Positions 1 through 9,880 are shown, counted from the first letter of the stretch. The stretch: DNA of 64,000 nt from Leptospiraceae bacterium (GCA_017996175.1 JAGOHK010000005.1:1-64000), one strand, 5' to 3'. Notes: generated by a model not told the origin, from the sequence alone. Numbers and translations are program-made.

Positions 1-348
1 AGTTCTGATCTTTATCTTGGTACTTCGTAGTCACGTTTGAATACTGTGGGATTAGACCATTAATAATATGAATATCATATTTGCGTATTAGATAATGCAG
101 ATACAATTTGATTCCCTTATATTTTTTTAGTTTCTTTTTCAGCATTTCTATAAAGTGATCCGGAACCATAAGAGAAGAGCTAACTTCTATTAGCCGCATG
201 TTGCCTTGAGTTACAATTTTTTCTTGATTGCTGAAAGTTTTTCCATCTCTAAAAATTCCTTTTCGATTAACTTCTTCCTCTGCGTTTAACAGAGCTAATT
301 TTTCATCCATTCGTTTCATTGCGGCAAGATATTTTTCTTCAAACATTT
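1..348 (-). pseudogene. DUF1564-family protein, 5' part, frameshifted and cut by window edge
   Basis: Reading the minus strand from an ATG at 346-348, preceded by a GGGAGAG ribosome-binding site, gives MFEEKYLAAMKRMDEK and then a stop. The frame breaks at a run of seven A (plus-strand T at 299-305). With one A fewer the frame continues open to base 1. The continued frame contains SSLMVPDHFIEMLKKKLKKY and a LYLHYLIRKYDIHIINGLIP segment, the same layout as the intact DUF1564 protein at 15287-15787 (LLIPANLLYPLKEKL, then VYLKNLLRMCR). DUF1564 is a family of unknown function that I know from Leptospira. The break may be a real pseudogene mutation, a homopolymer sequencing error, or slippage-tolerant expression. 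The rest of the gene lies outside the window. Confidence 0.6.
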
Positions 349-622
349 TTTCTCTCCCTAACTGTTTGGTTCTTGAATGGGAGAAATTGTGCGGGAAAAA
401 GTAAAATTATTACGCATTAGAGTAAAAATTTCTGCTCTATTTGATGAGTATCTAAGATATTACGGTGCAGGTTGGATATTGTTCAATACTATGATGTTAA
501 GAAGATTGAAACATTGCAAATTTAATTATATTTTCGTGATTTTTATACTTTAATTGGGTTAAAATTTCAAATTTTCTTGGTAGTGTTTTTTATGGATTAG
601 CATTGATTGGTAGCGATAATCT
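349..622. other. AT-rich intergenic stretch without recognised features
   Basis: This stretch lies between the 5' end of the broken DUF1564 gene and the 3' end of the thioesterase gene. I see no plausible start-plus-RBS coding frame, no tRNA and no strong hairpin. It must hold whatever promoter drives the DUF1564 gene on the minus strand, but no convincing -35/-10 pair stands out. Confidence 0.5.
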
Positions 623-1192
623 TTAAGTATTTCTTTTAGATTTAATCTTTTTTCTTAGTTCCTTTCCACGCTTTTTATTTAGCTCTAGAATAATTTTCAA
701 CTTTTCCATTTTCAAAGGAGAGCGATGAAACATTCTCATAAAAATTCTTTCTGTCATGATATACCATCTCGCTTTTGAATGGGCATAGATTTCTCCTGTT
801 AGCGGTGAACTGATAGTAGCCTTTGTATAGAGTCTTCGATTTTTTGCGATAGTAATCCACGCGCGGCAGATAACTTCTTCACCAAGAGGACATGCTTTGT
901 CATATTTCACAAAAAGTTGATCGGTCATTACAAAATGACCTGCATGAAAACAGGTTACTCCTTGTGCCTCATCTAAAATAGAGGCTAAAATTCCACCATG
1001 CGTAAAACCGGGTGCGCCCTCGGAAAATTTTTCGAATACAAATTTGAATATTACTTCTCCGCTTTCTGGATCAAACGGGAATACTGCGTGTAAACCTTTA
1101 GTATTTTCCGGACCGCAGCCAAAACAATTTAAATGGTGCCAATCTTGAGAAGTTAGGCTTGGTTTATAATGATTAGATTCTTCGTAGTTCAT
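623..1192 (-). CDS. PaaI-like hotdog-fold thioesterase
   Basis: A 189-residue protein of the PaaI/4HBT hotdog superfamily, which hydrolyses acyl-CoA thioesters in the cytoplasm. The signature THGGILASILDEAQG lies at about residues 64-78, with the family's HGG loop and catalytic acidic residue (D74/E75). A CFGCG motif at residues 23-27, as in one branch of PaaI-like proteins, may stabilise the N-terminus. The C-terminal 40 residues are strongly basic and extend beyond the hotdog core. It lies 63 bases downstream of murC on the same strand, so it may be read through from the cell-wall operon, but nothing ties it to peptidoglycan synthesis. Substrate unknown. Confidence 0.8.
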   Translation of the reverse strand: MNYEESNHYKPSLTSQDWHHLNCFGCGPENTKGLHAVFPFDPESGEVIFKFVFEKFSEGAPGFTHGGILASILDEAQGVTCFHAGHFVMTDQLFVKYDKACPLGEEVICRAWITIAKNRRLYTKATISSPLTGEIYAHSKARWYIMTERIFMRMFHRSPLKMEKLKIILELNKKRGKELRKKIKSKRNT

Positions 1193-1255
1193 ATTATCCT
1201 TTGAATCCTATTTCGTAGTTTTAAAAATTATACCTTGTGGGTAATTTCGATTTGG

Positions 1256-2632
1256 CTAAATTAAAAAATTCTCTGCCCATTCGCGCACGTTTCCAGCACC
1301 GAGGCTAACTAGATAATCCCCCGAAAGAATATATTTTTTAATGATAGGAATATCTCGCTCTAAATCTCCTGTGAGTAGAATGGTTCTCTCTTTATTCTCT
1401 AGGTGATCATAAATTAATTCTGTCGAGATTCCTTCGATTGGAGTCTCACCAGCTGAATAAATTGGAAGTAGAAAAAGTAAATCACTATCGCCTAACGCTT
1501 TTGCGAAATCTTTATAATGATCTCGAGTTCTGGTATACCGATGTGGTTGAAAGATAATACAGCATTTTGCACCCACCGGACGCATTCGTTTGATGGATTG
1601 AATTACTGCCAGTATCTCAGTCGGATGATGTCCATAGTCGTCATATACATTTACATTATTCACATTTCCTAAATGCTCCAGTCTGCGTTTAACGCCATTA
1701 TACCCCTTTAGAATTTCTAGAATTTTATTTAGATCAACGCCTACTTTTTCAGCTGCAAGCATTGCAGCATAAGCATTTTTTAAATAATGATCTCCCGCAA
1801 AAGGGAGTTTTATTTTTTTTAGACTTCCATTTTTGTAAAAACTAAGTTCATTGTCAAAAATCTCGAATGGTTCTAGTTGAATTTCGGGAAAATTTTCTTT
1901 TGCAAAATTTATCTGCGAAGTTTCTATATACCCAATTACATTCTTTTGGTCTTCCAGTAAACTGATTGAACTTTGTATTCCTTTATCACCAAGGTAAACA
2001 ATTGAAAATGAAGATTTTTTATTGTGAATGAATTTTGCAAATGCCTCATGTAAATTCTCTTCTGATTTATAATAATCCAAATGGTCGTTGTCAATATTGG
2101 TTACAATTTTAATGTCTGCTTTGTGATTTAAAAAAGTTCCGTCTGATTCATCTGATTCGTAGACACCCCATTTGCCGTTGTCCCATTTTCCACCTCTGTC
2201 ATTTAGAAAACCAACCTCGCCCCCAAGCATGATCGATGGGTTCTCCGAGGCTTCGAGTAGAATTTGCCCAGTCATCGCAGTAGTAGTAGTTTTCCCATGC
2301 GACCCAGCAACTGCTATGGAAAATTTTTTAGAAAATAGTTCATGCAAAAGCTCCGAGCGGTGAATTAGTGTTTTGTGCTCTTCGATTGCTTTCTTAAATA
2401 CGAGGTGATCTTCTTTTACTGCACTGGAATATACAACATAGTCAATTCCATTTAGATTCACAATCTCTGGATTTTGAAAAATTTTTGCTCCGCGCATTTC
2501 TAATTTTCTAACACTATCTGAACTCGCTTTGTCATACCCTTTTACTTCTACTTTTAAATCCAGTAGGATATGTGCCAGCGAGGACATTCCCGATCCGCCA
2601 ATTCCTATGAAAAAAGGTTTTTTATCTTTCAA
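1256..2632 (-). CDS. murC: UDP-N-acetylmuramate--L-alanine ligase MurC
   Basis: A 458-residue Mur ligase that adds L-alanine to UDP-MurNAc using ATP, the first step of the peptide stem, in the cytoplasm. The N-terminal nucleotide-sugar loop GIGGSGMSS starts at residue 10. The ATP loop GSHGKTTT lies at 110-117, and the middle domain carries the family YESDESDGTF segment. The C-terminal domain has DDYGHHPTEI and PHRYTRT, typical of MurC. Length is normal. Mpl has similar motifs, but the position directly after murG in a mur/fts cluster favours MurC. It starts 3 bases past the murG stop, so translation is probably coupled. Confidence 0.94.
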   Translation of the reverse strand: MKDKKPFFIGIGGSGMSSLAHILLDLKVEVKGYDKASSDSVRKLEMRGAKIFQNPEIVNLNGIDYVVYSSAVKEDHLVFKKAIEEHKTLIHRSELLHELFSKKFSIAVAGSHGKTTTTAMTGQILLEASENPSIMLGGEVGFLNDRGGKWDNGKWGVYESDESDGTFLNHKADIKIVTNIDNDHLDYYKSEENLHEAFAKFIHNKKSSFSIVYLGDKGIQSSISLLEDQKNVIGYIETSQINFAKENFPEIQLEPFEIFDNELSFYKNGSLKKIKLPFAGDHYLKNAYAAMLAAEKVGVDLNKILEILKGYNGVKRRLEHLGNVNNVNVYDDYGHHPTEILAVIQSIKRMRPVGAKCCIIFQPHRYTRTRDHYKDFAKALGDSDLLFLLPIYSAGETPIEGISTELIYDHLENKERTILLTGDLERDIPIIKKYILSGDYLVSLGAGNVREWAENFLI

Positions 2633-2635
2633 AAT

Positions 2636-3718
2636 CTACTCTTTAAAAAAAAATCTAACGGTATCATTTGCTGCATTTACTTTTGCACATTCTAGAGATT
2701 TTTTAGAAACTTGGATAAGTAATTCTCGGTTGTTCGCTATTTCGAGGAGAATATCCATTAGCCTTGAATTATTTTCATCTTTCTGATTCAATATCCATGC
2801 TCCCGCGTTTGCTTCAAAATAATTAGCATTAGCCACTTGGTGGTTATCTGCCGAGTATGGATACGGAATGAGAATTTGTGGAAGTCCATATAATGCACAT
2901 TCTGAAATCACACCAGCACCAGAGCGCGCAATAACTAAATTAGCCCACTCGTAATGTGTCTTCATGTTCTCCGAATATGAAATAATATCAGCTGACTTTT
3001 GTGATTTAGCTTTAGCCTCATCGTAAAGAGAAGTTCCGGTCAAGAGACGAAAGTTATAATTTTTAGAAATATCTGGATTATTCATAGAGCTTATGACCAT
3101 ATTATTAATTTGTCTTGCTCCCTGAGAGCCACCCATTACAAGTACATTTAACTTTTCCTTTCTGTTTACAACTGACATCTTTCCCGAATTCACCTTTGTA
3201 TCGGGAATAATTTTTTTTCTGAGTGGATTGCCTAACACTTTAAAAGTCTCTGGCTGAAATTTTTCTATATTGACCGGAGGAAAACTGAATGCGATTTTAG
3301 TTGCATATTTACTAAATACTTTTGTGACCTTTCCAACTACTGTATTTTGCTCACATAAAAATATTTTCTTTCGAAAGATTACTGCGTAGAGTATAGCGGG
3401 TAAGCTTGAGTATCCTCCCATTGCAATTACGCAGTCTACATTCAATTTTCTAAACTGATAAGCTGTTTTTAAAAAATTATAGGAGAATAAAAAAGGCACT
3501 GTAATAATATTTTTACTCAATTGAGGTGTGTTGTGCCAGAGAACAGGGCAGGGTGCATCTCTTAGATCTGGATTGTCTTTATTTCGAAAAAGAGAATGAA
3601 TAGATAAAGAATCAAATCCAATTTCAGATTTTAACTCCATCAAACTTTCGGCAATAGCAATCCCGGGAGAAATATGCCCTCCAGTCCCACCAGCAGCAAT
3701 GATAATAGAGCGAATCAC
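2636..3718 (-). CDS. murG: UDP-GlcNAc:lipid I GlcNAc transferase MurG
   Basis: A 360-residue peripheral membrane GT-B glycosyltransferase that converts lipid I to lipid II on the inner face of the cytoplasmic membrane. The N-terminal G-loop GGTGGHISPG lies at residues 10-19. The second G-loop GGSQGARQIN lies near residue 196, and the UDP-GlcNAc site region RSGAGVISE...PYPYSADNHQ follows near the C-terminus. Length matches the family. The ATG overlaps the ftsW stop by four bases (ATGA), so the two genes are translationally coupled. Confidence 0.95.
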   Translation of the reverse strand: MIRSIIIAAGGTGGHISPGIAIAESLMELKSEIGFDSLSIHSLFRNKDNPDLRDAPCPVLWHNTPQLSKNIITVPFLFSYNFLKTAYQFRKLNVDCVIAMGGYSSLPAILYAVIFRKKIFLCEQNTVVGKVTKVFSKYATKIAFSFPPVNIEKFQPETFKVLGNPLRKKIIPDTKVNSGKMSVVNRKEKLNVLVMGGSQGARQINNMVISSMNNPDISKNYNFRLLTGTSLYDEAKAKSQKSADIISYSENMKTHYEWANLVIARSGAGVISECALYGLPQILIPYPYSADNHQVANANYFEANAGAWILNQKDENNSRLMDILLEIANNRELLIQVSKKSLECAKVNAANDTVRFFFKE

Positions 3719-4866
3719 GTAATATGTTCCTTCTTAGTTATATTTATTAGTATCCCAAGTGAGATCATAATGGTCAATAAAGAAGACCCTCCGTAACTCA
3801 TAAAAGGAAGACTTATTCCAGTAATTGGGAATAGCCCTGTAACTACAAATAAATTTATGATAATTTGTATACTTATCATCAGTATAATTCCTGAGCCGAG
3901 TAAAAAACCAAAGTGATCGTTTACTCTTCTTACAAGCGAAAAACCTCTGACAATTAGAAAAGTAAACAGAGATAACAAAACTAAAAACCCAAAAAAACCA
4001 TAGTCTTGGACGAAGGTTGCCATAATGAAGTCTGTGTGATTATAAGGGAGCGATCTATGTGAATGGCTAGTTGAGATTTGATTTCCAAACCAACCACTTT
4101 CCATAAATGCACGAAAGGAGGAATACAATTGAAATCCATCCCCGTCTTTGTCGCTGTAAGGATTTAGCCATACTTCAATTCGCTTTCGCCAATAAGTTAC
4201 TCTATAAATTAAAAAGAAAATCAAAGGAGTCGTTGATAAAAATCCAATGATTAATTTTTTTAACGGGAACCCATTTAAAAAAATTAAAGTGAGGATCATC
4301 GCTGTTATCTGCAAAGTAGTTCCAAGGGCTGGCTCTAGCATAATTAGAACCAGTATGAGTCCAAGAGCGACCCCAGGAATCAGATAGGTTTGTATTGTTT
4401 TTTCCGGCAAGTGTTTCAATTTCACAAAAAAGGCAGAGAGATAAATTAAAACCGCGATTTTACAAAATTCACTCGGCTGCAATTGAAAAGGACCAAAGCC
4501 AATCCATCTATGAAAATTTCTACCAGATTGAGTTTTTACTGTTTTACTTAATCCAGGAATAAATACTAAAATCAGGAGGATAATGGATAATACAATCAGA
4601 TACACTGCATATCTTTGAAATATTTTGTAGGGGACTACAGAAAATGCTATAAAAAAACCAAAAGAAACTCCAAGCCATACACCTTGTTTTTTTAAAAAGA
4701 AATAGGGATCCTCTGTAAGTTTATGAGCAGTAACCGCAGATCCCGAGAATAATGCCGATATACCAACTAATAGTAGAAGTAAAATTACATAGATTAAAGG
4801 AAGGTCGATTGGATTTTTTCCAATAACTAGAAATTTTTTAAACCATTCCTTAAGTAATTTTATCAT
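3715..4866 (-). CDS. ftsW: SEDS-family lipid II polymerase FtsW
   Basis: A polytopic SEDS protein (about 383 residues, 9-10 hydrophobic segments). FtsW polymerises glycan strands from lipid II at the septum together with a class B PBP. Family features include the YKIFQRYA region, QPSEFCKIAVL, the extracellular region around FMESGWFGNQ and HTDFIMA, and the C-terminal PFMSYGGSSLL. I chose the ATG at 4866, five bases after the mraY stop; a longer frame to 4929 would add 21 Cys-rich residues inside mraY. It could be RodA, but the dcw-type neighbours indicate FtsW. Its usual partner ftsI is not in the cluster. Confidence 0.9.
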   Translation of the reverse strand: MIKLLKEWFKKFLVIGKNPIDLPLIYVILLLLLVGISALFSGSAVTAHKLTEDPYFFLKKQGVWLGVSFGFFIAFSVVPYKIFQRYAVYLIVLSIILLILVFIPGLSKTVKTQSGRNFHRWIGFGPFQLQPSEFCKIAVLIYLSAFFVKLKHLPEKTIQTYLIPGVALGLILVLIMLEPALGTTLQITAMILTLIFLNGFPLKKLIIGFLSTTPLIFFLIYRVTYWRKRIEVWLNPYSDKDGDGFQLYSSFRAFMESGWFGNQISTSHSHRSLPYNHTDFIMATFVQDYGFFGFLVLLSLFTFLIVRGFSLVRRVNDHFGFLLGSGIILMISIQIIINLFVVTGLFPITGISLPFMSYGGSSLLTIMISLGILINITKKEHIT

Positions 4867-4871
4867 TCTAC

Positions 4872-5981
4872 TTACTGAATTCGAAGGGTCGAGAGTGCAA
4901 AGAGCGCAAGAATAACACCTATTATCCAAAATCTAATTACGATTTTAGTTTCCTTAATACCCATTAGCTCAAAGTGGTGGTGAATGGGAGCCATTTTAAA
5001 AATTCTTTTTCCAGTCAGTTTAAAAGAACCTACTTGCAGTATTACACTCACAGCTTCCATTACAAAAACTCCTCCTAGGATAAATAAAAGAATTTCTTTC
5101 TTGAGCATAACTGCTATCATCCCAAGCGTTGCTCCTAGAAATAAAGATCCTGTATCTCCCATAAAAACTTCTGCTGGGTGAGTATTGAACCATAAAAATC
5201 CTAATAAAGCGCCGGCAAGCGCAGATAAAAAAACAGAATACTCGTGAGCACCGTGTAAATAAGGAATATTCAAATAATCCGCCGCAATTGGCGTTCCTGA
5301 TGCGTACGCTATAATTGCAAATGTAATTGTTGCAATCATCACAGTTCCTGTGGCTAATCCATCTAAGCCGTCTGTTAGATTTACTCCATGAGAGCTACCA
5401 ATAATTACAAGTATAGAAAATGGAATTGCAATAATTCCTAAATTTAAAACAGGTCCTTTAATAAACGGAAGAAATAAATCAGTTAGAGTAAATGCAACCT
5501 TTCTTCCATCTGAATGGGAATCCCCTGTGTAATAATAAAAAATAACACAAAATCCTAATGCAATCAACGCGGATAATCCGAATTTTACTCTACTTCTCAT
5601 TCCACCTTTAATTTTGAGAATTGCTTTTTCATAATCATCTCTAAATCCAAGCATAGAAAATAAGAAGCTAAATACAATTAAGAGTAGCAGGTTTAGATTC
5701 TTTAAATTTCCCCAGAGAAGTGTGGATAGTACAAGAGTAGAAATGATCATGAGTCCACCCATAGTAGGAGTTCCAGCCTTTACCGCATGAGAACCGGGAC
5801 CGTCAGTTCTTACAGTTTCACTAAATTTTAATCCATAAAGATAATGAATGATCCGTTTTCCTAGAAAAAAAGAGAGGAACATAGATGTTAACCCCGCCAT
5901 GAGAGCACGGAATGTTACGTAATTAAAGATTCGTAAAAAACCAAGGTCGGTCCCGAAAATATCATATATAAATTGAAACAT
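4872..5981 (-). CDS. mraY: Phospho-MurNAc-pentapeptide transferase MraY
   Basis: A 369-residue polytopic enzyme that transfers phospho-MurNAc-pentapeptide from UDP to undecaprenyl phosphate, forming lipid I in the inner membrane. Seen motifs: [10 protein letters not shown] near residue 70, the catalytic region [20 protein letters not shown], the substrate loop around [15 protein letters not shown], and the C-terminal [10 protein letters not shown]. These cover all the conserved cytoplasmic loops of MraY. It sits eight bases after the murE stop and just before ftsW, the usual order. Confidence 0.95.
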   Translation of the reverse strand: MFQFIYDIFGTDLGFLRIFNYVTFRALMAGLTSMFLSFFLGKRIIHYLYGLKFSETVRTDGPGSHAVKAGTPTMGGLMIISTLVLSTLLWGNLKNLNLLLLIVFSFLFSMLGFRDDYEKAILKIKGGMRSRVKFGLSALIALGFCVIFYYYTGDSHSDGRKVAFTLTDLFLPFIKGPVLNLGIIAIPFSILVIIGSSHGVNLTDGLDGLATGTVMIATITFAIIAYASGTPIAADYLNIPYLHGAHEYSVFLSALAGALLGFLWFNTHPAEVFMGDTGSLFLGATLGMIAVMLKKEILLFILGGVFVMEAVSVILQVGSFKLTGKRIFKMAPIHHHFELMGIKETKIVIRFWIIGVILALFALSTLRIQ

Positions 5982-5989
5982 AGATACGT

Positions 5990-7504
5990 TTATCTCCTGC
6001 TTTGCTCGTCATGGTTGAATGCTTCGGTTAATTCTCTTAGGTCACTGAAGTCTTCTTTTTTGGTTCCGATGATCTGAACTGTCTCGTGTCCTTTGCCGGC
6101 TACTAAGAGTAAACCGCCATCAGGTAAAATTTCTATTCCACGTTTGATTGCTTGCCTACGATTTGTAATTCTTAAAAAGGATGTAAACTTTTTCGGAAAA
6201 CCAACTTGAATATCATCTAGAATTTTTTCAGGATCTTCTGTCCTTGGGTTATCCGATGTAATAATTACTAGGTCGGAAAGATTTGCCGCAATTTTACCCA
6301 TGATAGGTCTTTTGGTTTTATCTCGATCTCCACCGCAACCAAATACACATATAATTTTACTATGCGGAATTTCCTGAATGCTTTTTAATACATTTTGTAA
6401 TGCATCCGGTGTATGCGCATAATCTACAATTGCCACACGTGTCTTTTTATTATTGTATACAATTTGAAATCTACCGTTTACAGGAATCAAACTCCCAACT
6501 GTATTTCGAATAGATTCTAGGTCTAAACCAAGGGCTCTCGCAGCGACGATTGCAAGTGAAACGTTCAAATAATTAAAATTTCCAAGCAAATTGGTAGTGA
6601 TTTCCATTTGTTGGCTCCCTTTTTCCTTAAATTCAAAATCAATTCCTCTCAGGGAAAGTTCTTTGATTTTTCCTTCAAACTGTTTGCCTTTTCCTAACTG
6701 GAGAAGATTTAGTTTTAAATTTGCTTTTTTGATTAGCGCATACATCTTGTCTGCCCCAGGTGAGTCCATAGAGAGCGCTGCAAATGTATTTTTGTGAATT
6801 GATTTAGTGAGTATTTTAAAAAGTAGAAACTTACTTTTTAGATAATCACTCATCGTTTTGTGAAAATCTAAATGGTCACGAGTTATATTAGTGAAAATAG
6901 CGCCAAATATATGTAATCCGTTTAGGCGACCGAGTTTCAACCCATGAGAGCTTGCTTCCATGAAAACAAATTCAATCTCTTCTTTTACCATTTTATCTAA
7001 AATTTCATGTAACATACTCGCATCGGGTGTAGTATAACCTGTCTGAATTGCTTTATTTGCGTATCTTGTTTCGATGGTTCCGATAATTCCGCAGTTTTTA
7101 TTTTCGCGAGAAAAAATATCGTTTAAAATATAAGTCATCGAGGTTTTGCCATTCGTTCCGGTGATTGCAATGATTTTACATTTTTTAGAAGGTTCGTCCT
7201 TTAGAATGGAAGCAATATACCCATGTACTAACATAGGGTCTTCTTGGCTTACTAAAATATTATTAAACCTCTTAGCTTCAGTCAGATACGGACTGTCTTT
7301 TTTTAAGAGGATAGTCTTTGTATGCCGCTTGATAGCATCGTTTATATACTCAGAAGATTTTTCTGCAAAATCTTCATACAGACAAAAAATATCTCCTGTA
7401 TCAAGCTTTCTACTATCGGATTGGATATAGGAAATTTCTTCCTTACCGTTCCCACTGAGTAAAGATATTTTTTTAATTTTTTTGACTAAATCTGAAATTA
7501 ACAT
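5990..7504 (-). CDS. murE: UDP-MurNAc-tripeptide ligase MurE, meso-DAP type
   Basis: A 504-residue Mur ligase adding the third amino acid of the peptide stem. The ATP loop TGTNGKTS lies at about 115-122, followed by [23 protein letters not shown] and [10 protein letters not shown]. The substrate-selecting motif near residue 417 reads DNPR, the form associated with meso-diaminopimelate; lysine-adding enzymes usually have a different residue after DNP. This predicts DAP-type peptidoglycan, as expected in Leptospira. There is a 38-base gap to the ftsL-like gene upstream, where ftsI is often found. Confidence 0.94.
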   Translation of the reverse strand: MLISDLVKKIKKISLLSGNGKEEISYIQSDSRKLDTGDIFCLYEDFAEKSSEYINDAIKRHTKTILLKKDSPYLTEAKRFNNILVSQEDPMLVHGYIASILKDEPSKKCKIIAITGTNGKTSMTYILNDIFSRENKNCGIIGTIETRYANKAIQTGYTTPDASMLHEILDKMVKEEIEFVFMEASSHGLKLGRLNGLHIFGAIFTNITRDHLDFHKTMSDYLKSKFLLFKILTKSIHKNTFAALSMDSPGADKMYALIKKANLKLNLLQLGKGKQFEGKIKELSLRGIDFEFKEKGSQQMEITTNLLGNFNYLNVSLAIVAARALGLDLESIRNTVGSLIPVNGRFQIVYNNKKTRVAIVDYAHTPDALQNVLKSIQEIPHSKIICVFGCGGDRDKTKRPIMGKIAANLSDLVIITSDNPRTEDPEKILDDIQVGFPKKFTSFLRITNRRQAIKRGIEILPDGGLLLVAGKGHETVQIIGTKKEDFSDLRELTEAFNHDEQSRR

Positions 7505-7542
7505 AATTGTTTTTACTGCTCTAATTTTATTTGAATAAAAGG

Positions 7543-7884
7543 TTATTTATAAATTTCAAAGCCTTTGTTTTCAGGGGGTAGGATAAGAGTGATAATTTTT
7601 TTATTGGAAAAATTAGTTACCGAATTTGTTTTTCTGTAAATCGATTCCATTCGTTCTGCTGAAGTGAAAGAAGCGATTCCCACTTTTAGCTCATAATTTT
7701 TTTTATATAGTTCTTCTTTTTTTTGGGAAAGTTTTTTTATCTGGCGGTTGAGGTGTGCATGGTCTACACTTTGCCAAACTAATAGAAATGCTACACTCAC
7801 CGGCACACTAATTTTTATGAGGGAAAATAATATTAGCCCAACCGTAGTTTTTATTTCTTTTTTGTCTATATGGTTTACTATCAT
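7543..7884 (-). CDS. ftsL: FtsL-like bitopic cell-division protein
   Basis: A 113-residue small membrane protein with a short N-terminal cytoplasmic tail, one hydrophobic segment at about residues 14-41, and then a basic coiled-coil region (HLNRQIKKLSQKKEEL). This is the architecture of FtsL, which links FtsQ/FtsB to the FtsW-FtsI septal synthase. Sequence conservation in FtsL is low, so the call depends on size, topology and the position between rsmH and murE. Its start overlaps the rsmH stop by four bases. Confidence 0.7.
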   Translation of the reverse strand: MIVNHIDKKEIKTTVGLILFSLIKISVPVSVAFLLVWQSVDHAHLNRQIKKLSQKKEELYKKNYELKVGIASFTSAERMESIYRKTNSVTNFSNKKIITLILPPENKGFEIYK

Positions 7885-8792
7885 AATGCCTTCAATACAC
7901 GTAATTTTGCAGACCTAGAAGACGGGTTAACTTTTATTTCTTCCTCTGTTGGAGTTATTGGTTTCTTTGTGAGTATGCTAAATAATCCATCTCTCATTTT
8001 TTCTTTAAATACCTGTTTTACTATCCTATCTTCTAAAGAATGAAAAGAAATCACGCACAAAATTCCTCCGGAGTTCAAAAGAGAAGAAAGATTTTCAATT
8101 CCACTCTTAATATGCCCGAGCTCATTATTGACTTCTATGCGAACAGCCTGAAAAACCCTAAAAGACGGATGCGTTTTATCAGGCCAGAATTTTCTAGGAA
8201 TCACAGATTCCACCAATTTTGCCAAGTCGAGAGTTGTTCTAATTGGGTTCTTCTTTCTCACCAAAAGAATTTTTTCTACAATCTTCTTTGTCCAGTTCTC
8301 TTCTCCATATTCTCGGAAGATTTGTGATAATTTTTCAGCCTTATATTTGTTCAAAACTTCAAATGCAGTCAGTTTTCCATTTTCGTCGAGTCGCATATCC
8401 AAATATTCTTCGTTTTTAAAGCTAAAACCACGCTCGGAGCTAGTTAAATGGAAGGTAGAAATCCCTAAATCAAGTAAAATTCCGTCTACTTTTGGAAAAC
8501 CAATTCTCTCTTCAATCTCAGTTGTACTGACGTCCGAAAAATTTCCTTCCAAAGGAAAGAATCTACCACTAAAATTCTTTAATCTTTCTGATGCCCGCGT
8601 AAGCATAATAGAATCTCTGTCATTTAAAATCAATTTTGCTGATGGAAATTCTTTTAGAATTAATTCGGAATGCCCACCTTCGCCAGCAGTCCCATCTAAA
8701 AAGACCGGGTTTGTTTGATTTTCAATTAGATGGAAATACTCTAAAATTTCTTTAGGTAAAACAGGAATATGCGTTGGGCGAAATTCTTCCAT
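7881..8792 (-). CDS. rsmH: 16S rRNA (cytosine-1402-N4)-methyltransferase RsmH
   Basis: A 303-residue SAM-dependent methyltransferase (formerly MraW) that N4-methylates C1402 of 16S rRNA in the ribosomal decoding centre. The SAM-binding segment DGTAGEGGHSELIL is near residue 33, DGILLDLGIST near 103, and the C-terminal region has FRVFQAVRIEVNNEL and VISFHSLEDRIVK, all diagnostic. The ATG overlaps the upstream gene's TAA by one base (TAATG). rsmI, whose product makes the other methylation on the same nucleotide, is also in this window (56579-57307). Confidence 0.95.
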   Translation of the reverse strand: MEEFRPTHIPVLPKEILEYFHLIENQTNPVFLDGTAGEGGHSELILKEFPSAKLILNDRDSIMLTRASERLKNFSGRFFPLEGNFSDVSTTEIEERIGFPKVDGILLDLGISTFHLTSSERGFSFKNEEYLDMRLDENGKLTAFEVLNKYKAEKLSQIFREYGEENWTKKIVEKILLVRKKNPIRTTLDLAKLVESVIPRKFWPDKTHPSFRVFQAVRIEVNNELGHIKSGIENLSSLLNSGGILCVISFHSLEDRIVKQVFKEKMRDGLFSILTKKPITPTEEEIKVNPSSRSAKLRVLKAL

Positions 8793-9880
8793 TATCTACA
8801 AACGCCGGGAAATAGTGTAGGAGAAGCGGCGAGGTTTCTTAGATAAATTTCTTTTTTTAGGATTCGAAGATTCTGGATTCCGAGTGCTTCCGCTAAAACT
8901 ACTTTGAAAGATAGAGAATAACATAGATTATACGCATTTTTCTTTTTGATTCCTTTTTTTAAAATTTGATCTATTGTAAGAGAACAGAATTCTTTTCCAG
9001 TTCGATTTAATTCTTCTAGTGTAAGCTCTTCCTCCCTATTCGGGTAATAATAATTCCAAGTTGAACCAGTTGTATAGACATCGTAATTAGTATCTAATTT
9101 TATTTTGGTGATGGGATCTAAACGTTTTGCTTTATTTAGATTTTCTAAAATAAAGCTTTTGCATCCTTCAAAAGAACTAGCTTCGCTTTTAAAAAAAGAA
9201 GAGATTGGTTGTCTACAAGAATTGATTCCAGGTTTAATATTGGCAACTTCTTCTAAAATTAAATTGATTCCTATTTTACTGCTTGCCGGTTTTGTATTTT
9301 TTCCTGACCCTGAAAAGATTACTTCAACCGATTCAGTTCCAATTTGTAGAATCGCAATTTCTTTAGCAGGATTCTTTCTTTCTTCTAACAGAAGTGCGGT
9401 TAATGTTAGCTTTGCCACTTCCTCACCGTTCAATATTTTTGTATTAATTTTCAAATTTTCAGATTTGAAATAATTCTCTACTTCGTTTGTAACTTGTTTT
9501 GCTTCCTTTGCTAATCCAAAACTTCCAGTGGCTAAATAACCAACGTTTTGTATTTTTTGTTTTAGACTGGGACGGGAAATTTCTAAGTCCGCGAGACCCT
9601 TATAGATTTGATCTAAGGTTTCCTTTGAGTCGAGATTTGCAGAGTTTGGATTTTCCGGGAAATATTCCACACATTTAGGATAGGAGTTTAGATTTACTGC
9701 TTTGCAGGAATTATTAGTATTATCCACTTTAAATAAACAAACTTCTGTAGCATAACCAGTAGAATTTAATACTAAGTGAACAGAGCTATCTTTTCCGAAA
9801 ACATCTCTTTTGGAAAAAAAACTGCAATGTAATGTGATAAATAATAAAAGTAAGAGATTTCTAAATCGAAAAAGAATCAT
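8792..9880 (-). CDS. Exported Ppx/GppA-like (ASKHA fold) lipoprotein, probably degenerate
   Basis: A 362-residue protein with an N-terminal hydrophobic stretch ending LFITLHC, a plausible spirochaetal lipobox, so probably a lipoprotein. The order of motifs follows Ppx/GppA phosphatases: an N-terminal strand-turn (VHLVLNSTG), YLATGSFGLAKEA (compare the family's ATSALR region), NGEEVAKL (family SGEEEA, containing the catalytic Glu), then AILQIGTESVEVIF where the family has a DIGGGS-type phosphate loop. That loop is not conserved, so activity is doubtful. Family members are cytosolic, so an exported version would be unusual. It is the first gene before rsmH, where mraZ often sits. The family assignment is by eye only. 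Confidence 0.5.
   Translation of the reverse strand: MILFRFRNLLLLLFITLHCSFFSKRDVFGKDSSVHLVLNSTGYATEVCLFKVDNTNNSCKAVNLNSYPKCVEYFPENPNSANLDSKETLDQIYKGLADLEISRPSLKQKIQNVGYLATGSFGLAKEAKQVTNEVENYFKSENLKINTKILNGEEVAKLTLTALLLEERKNPAKEIAILQIGTESVEVIFSGSGKNTKPASSKIGINLILEEVANIKPGINSCRQPISSFFKSEASSFEGCKSFILENLNKAKRLDPITKIKLDTNYDVYTTGSTWNYYYPNREEELTLEELNRTGKEFCSLTIDQILKKGIKKKNAYNLCYSLSFKVVLAEALGIQNLRILKKEIYLRNLAASPTLFPGVCR

Noticed and set aside
4867-4929. Longer N-terminus for ftsW with four cysteines
   Set aside because: It would lie within mraY; the ATG at 4866 just after the mraY stop gives the normal FtsW start.
8347-8718. Plus-strand open frame of 123 codons opposite rsmH
   Set aside because: rsmH is unambiguous on the minus strand; the antisense frame is Ser/Lys-rich with no family features.
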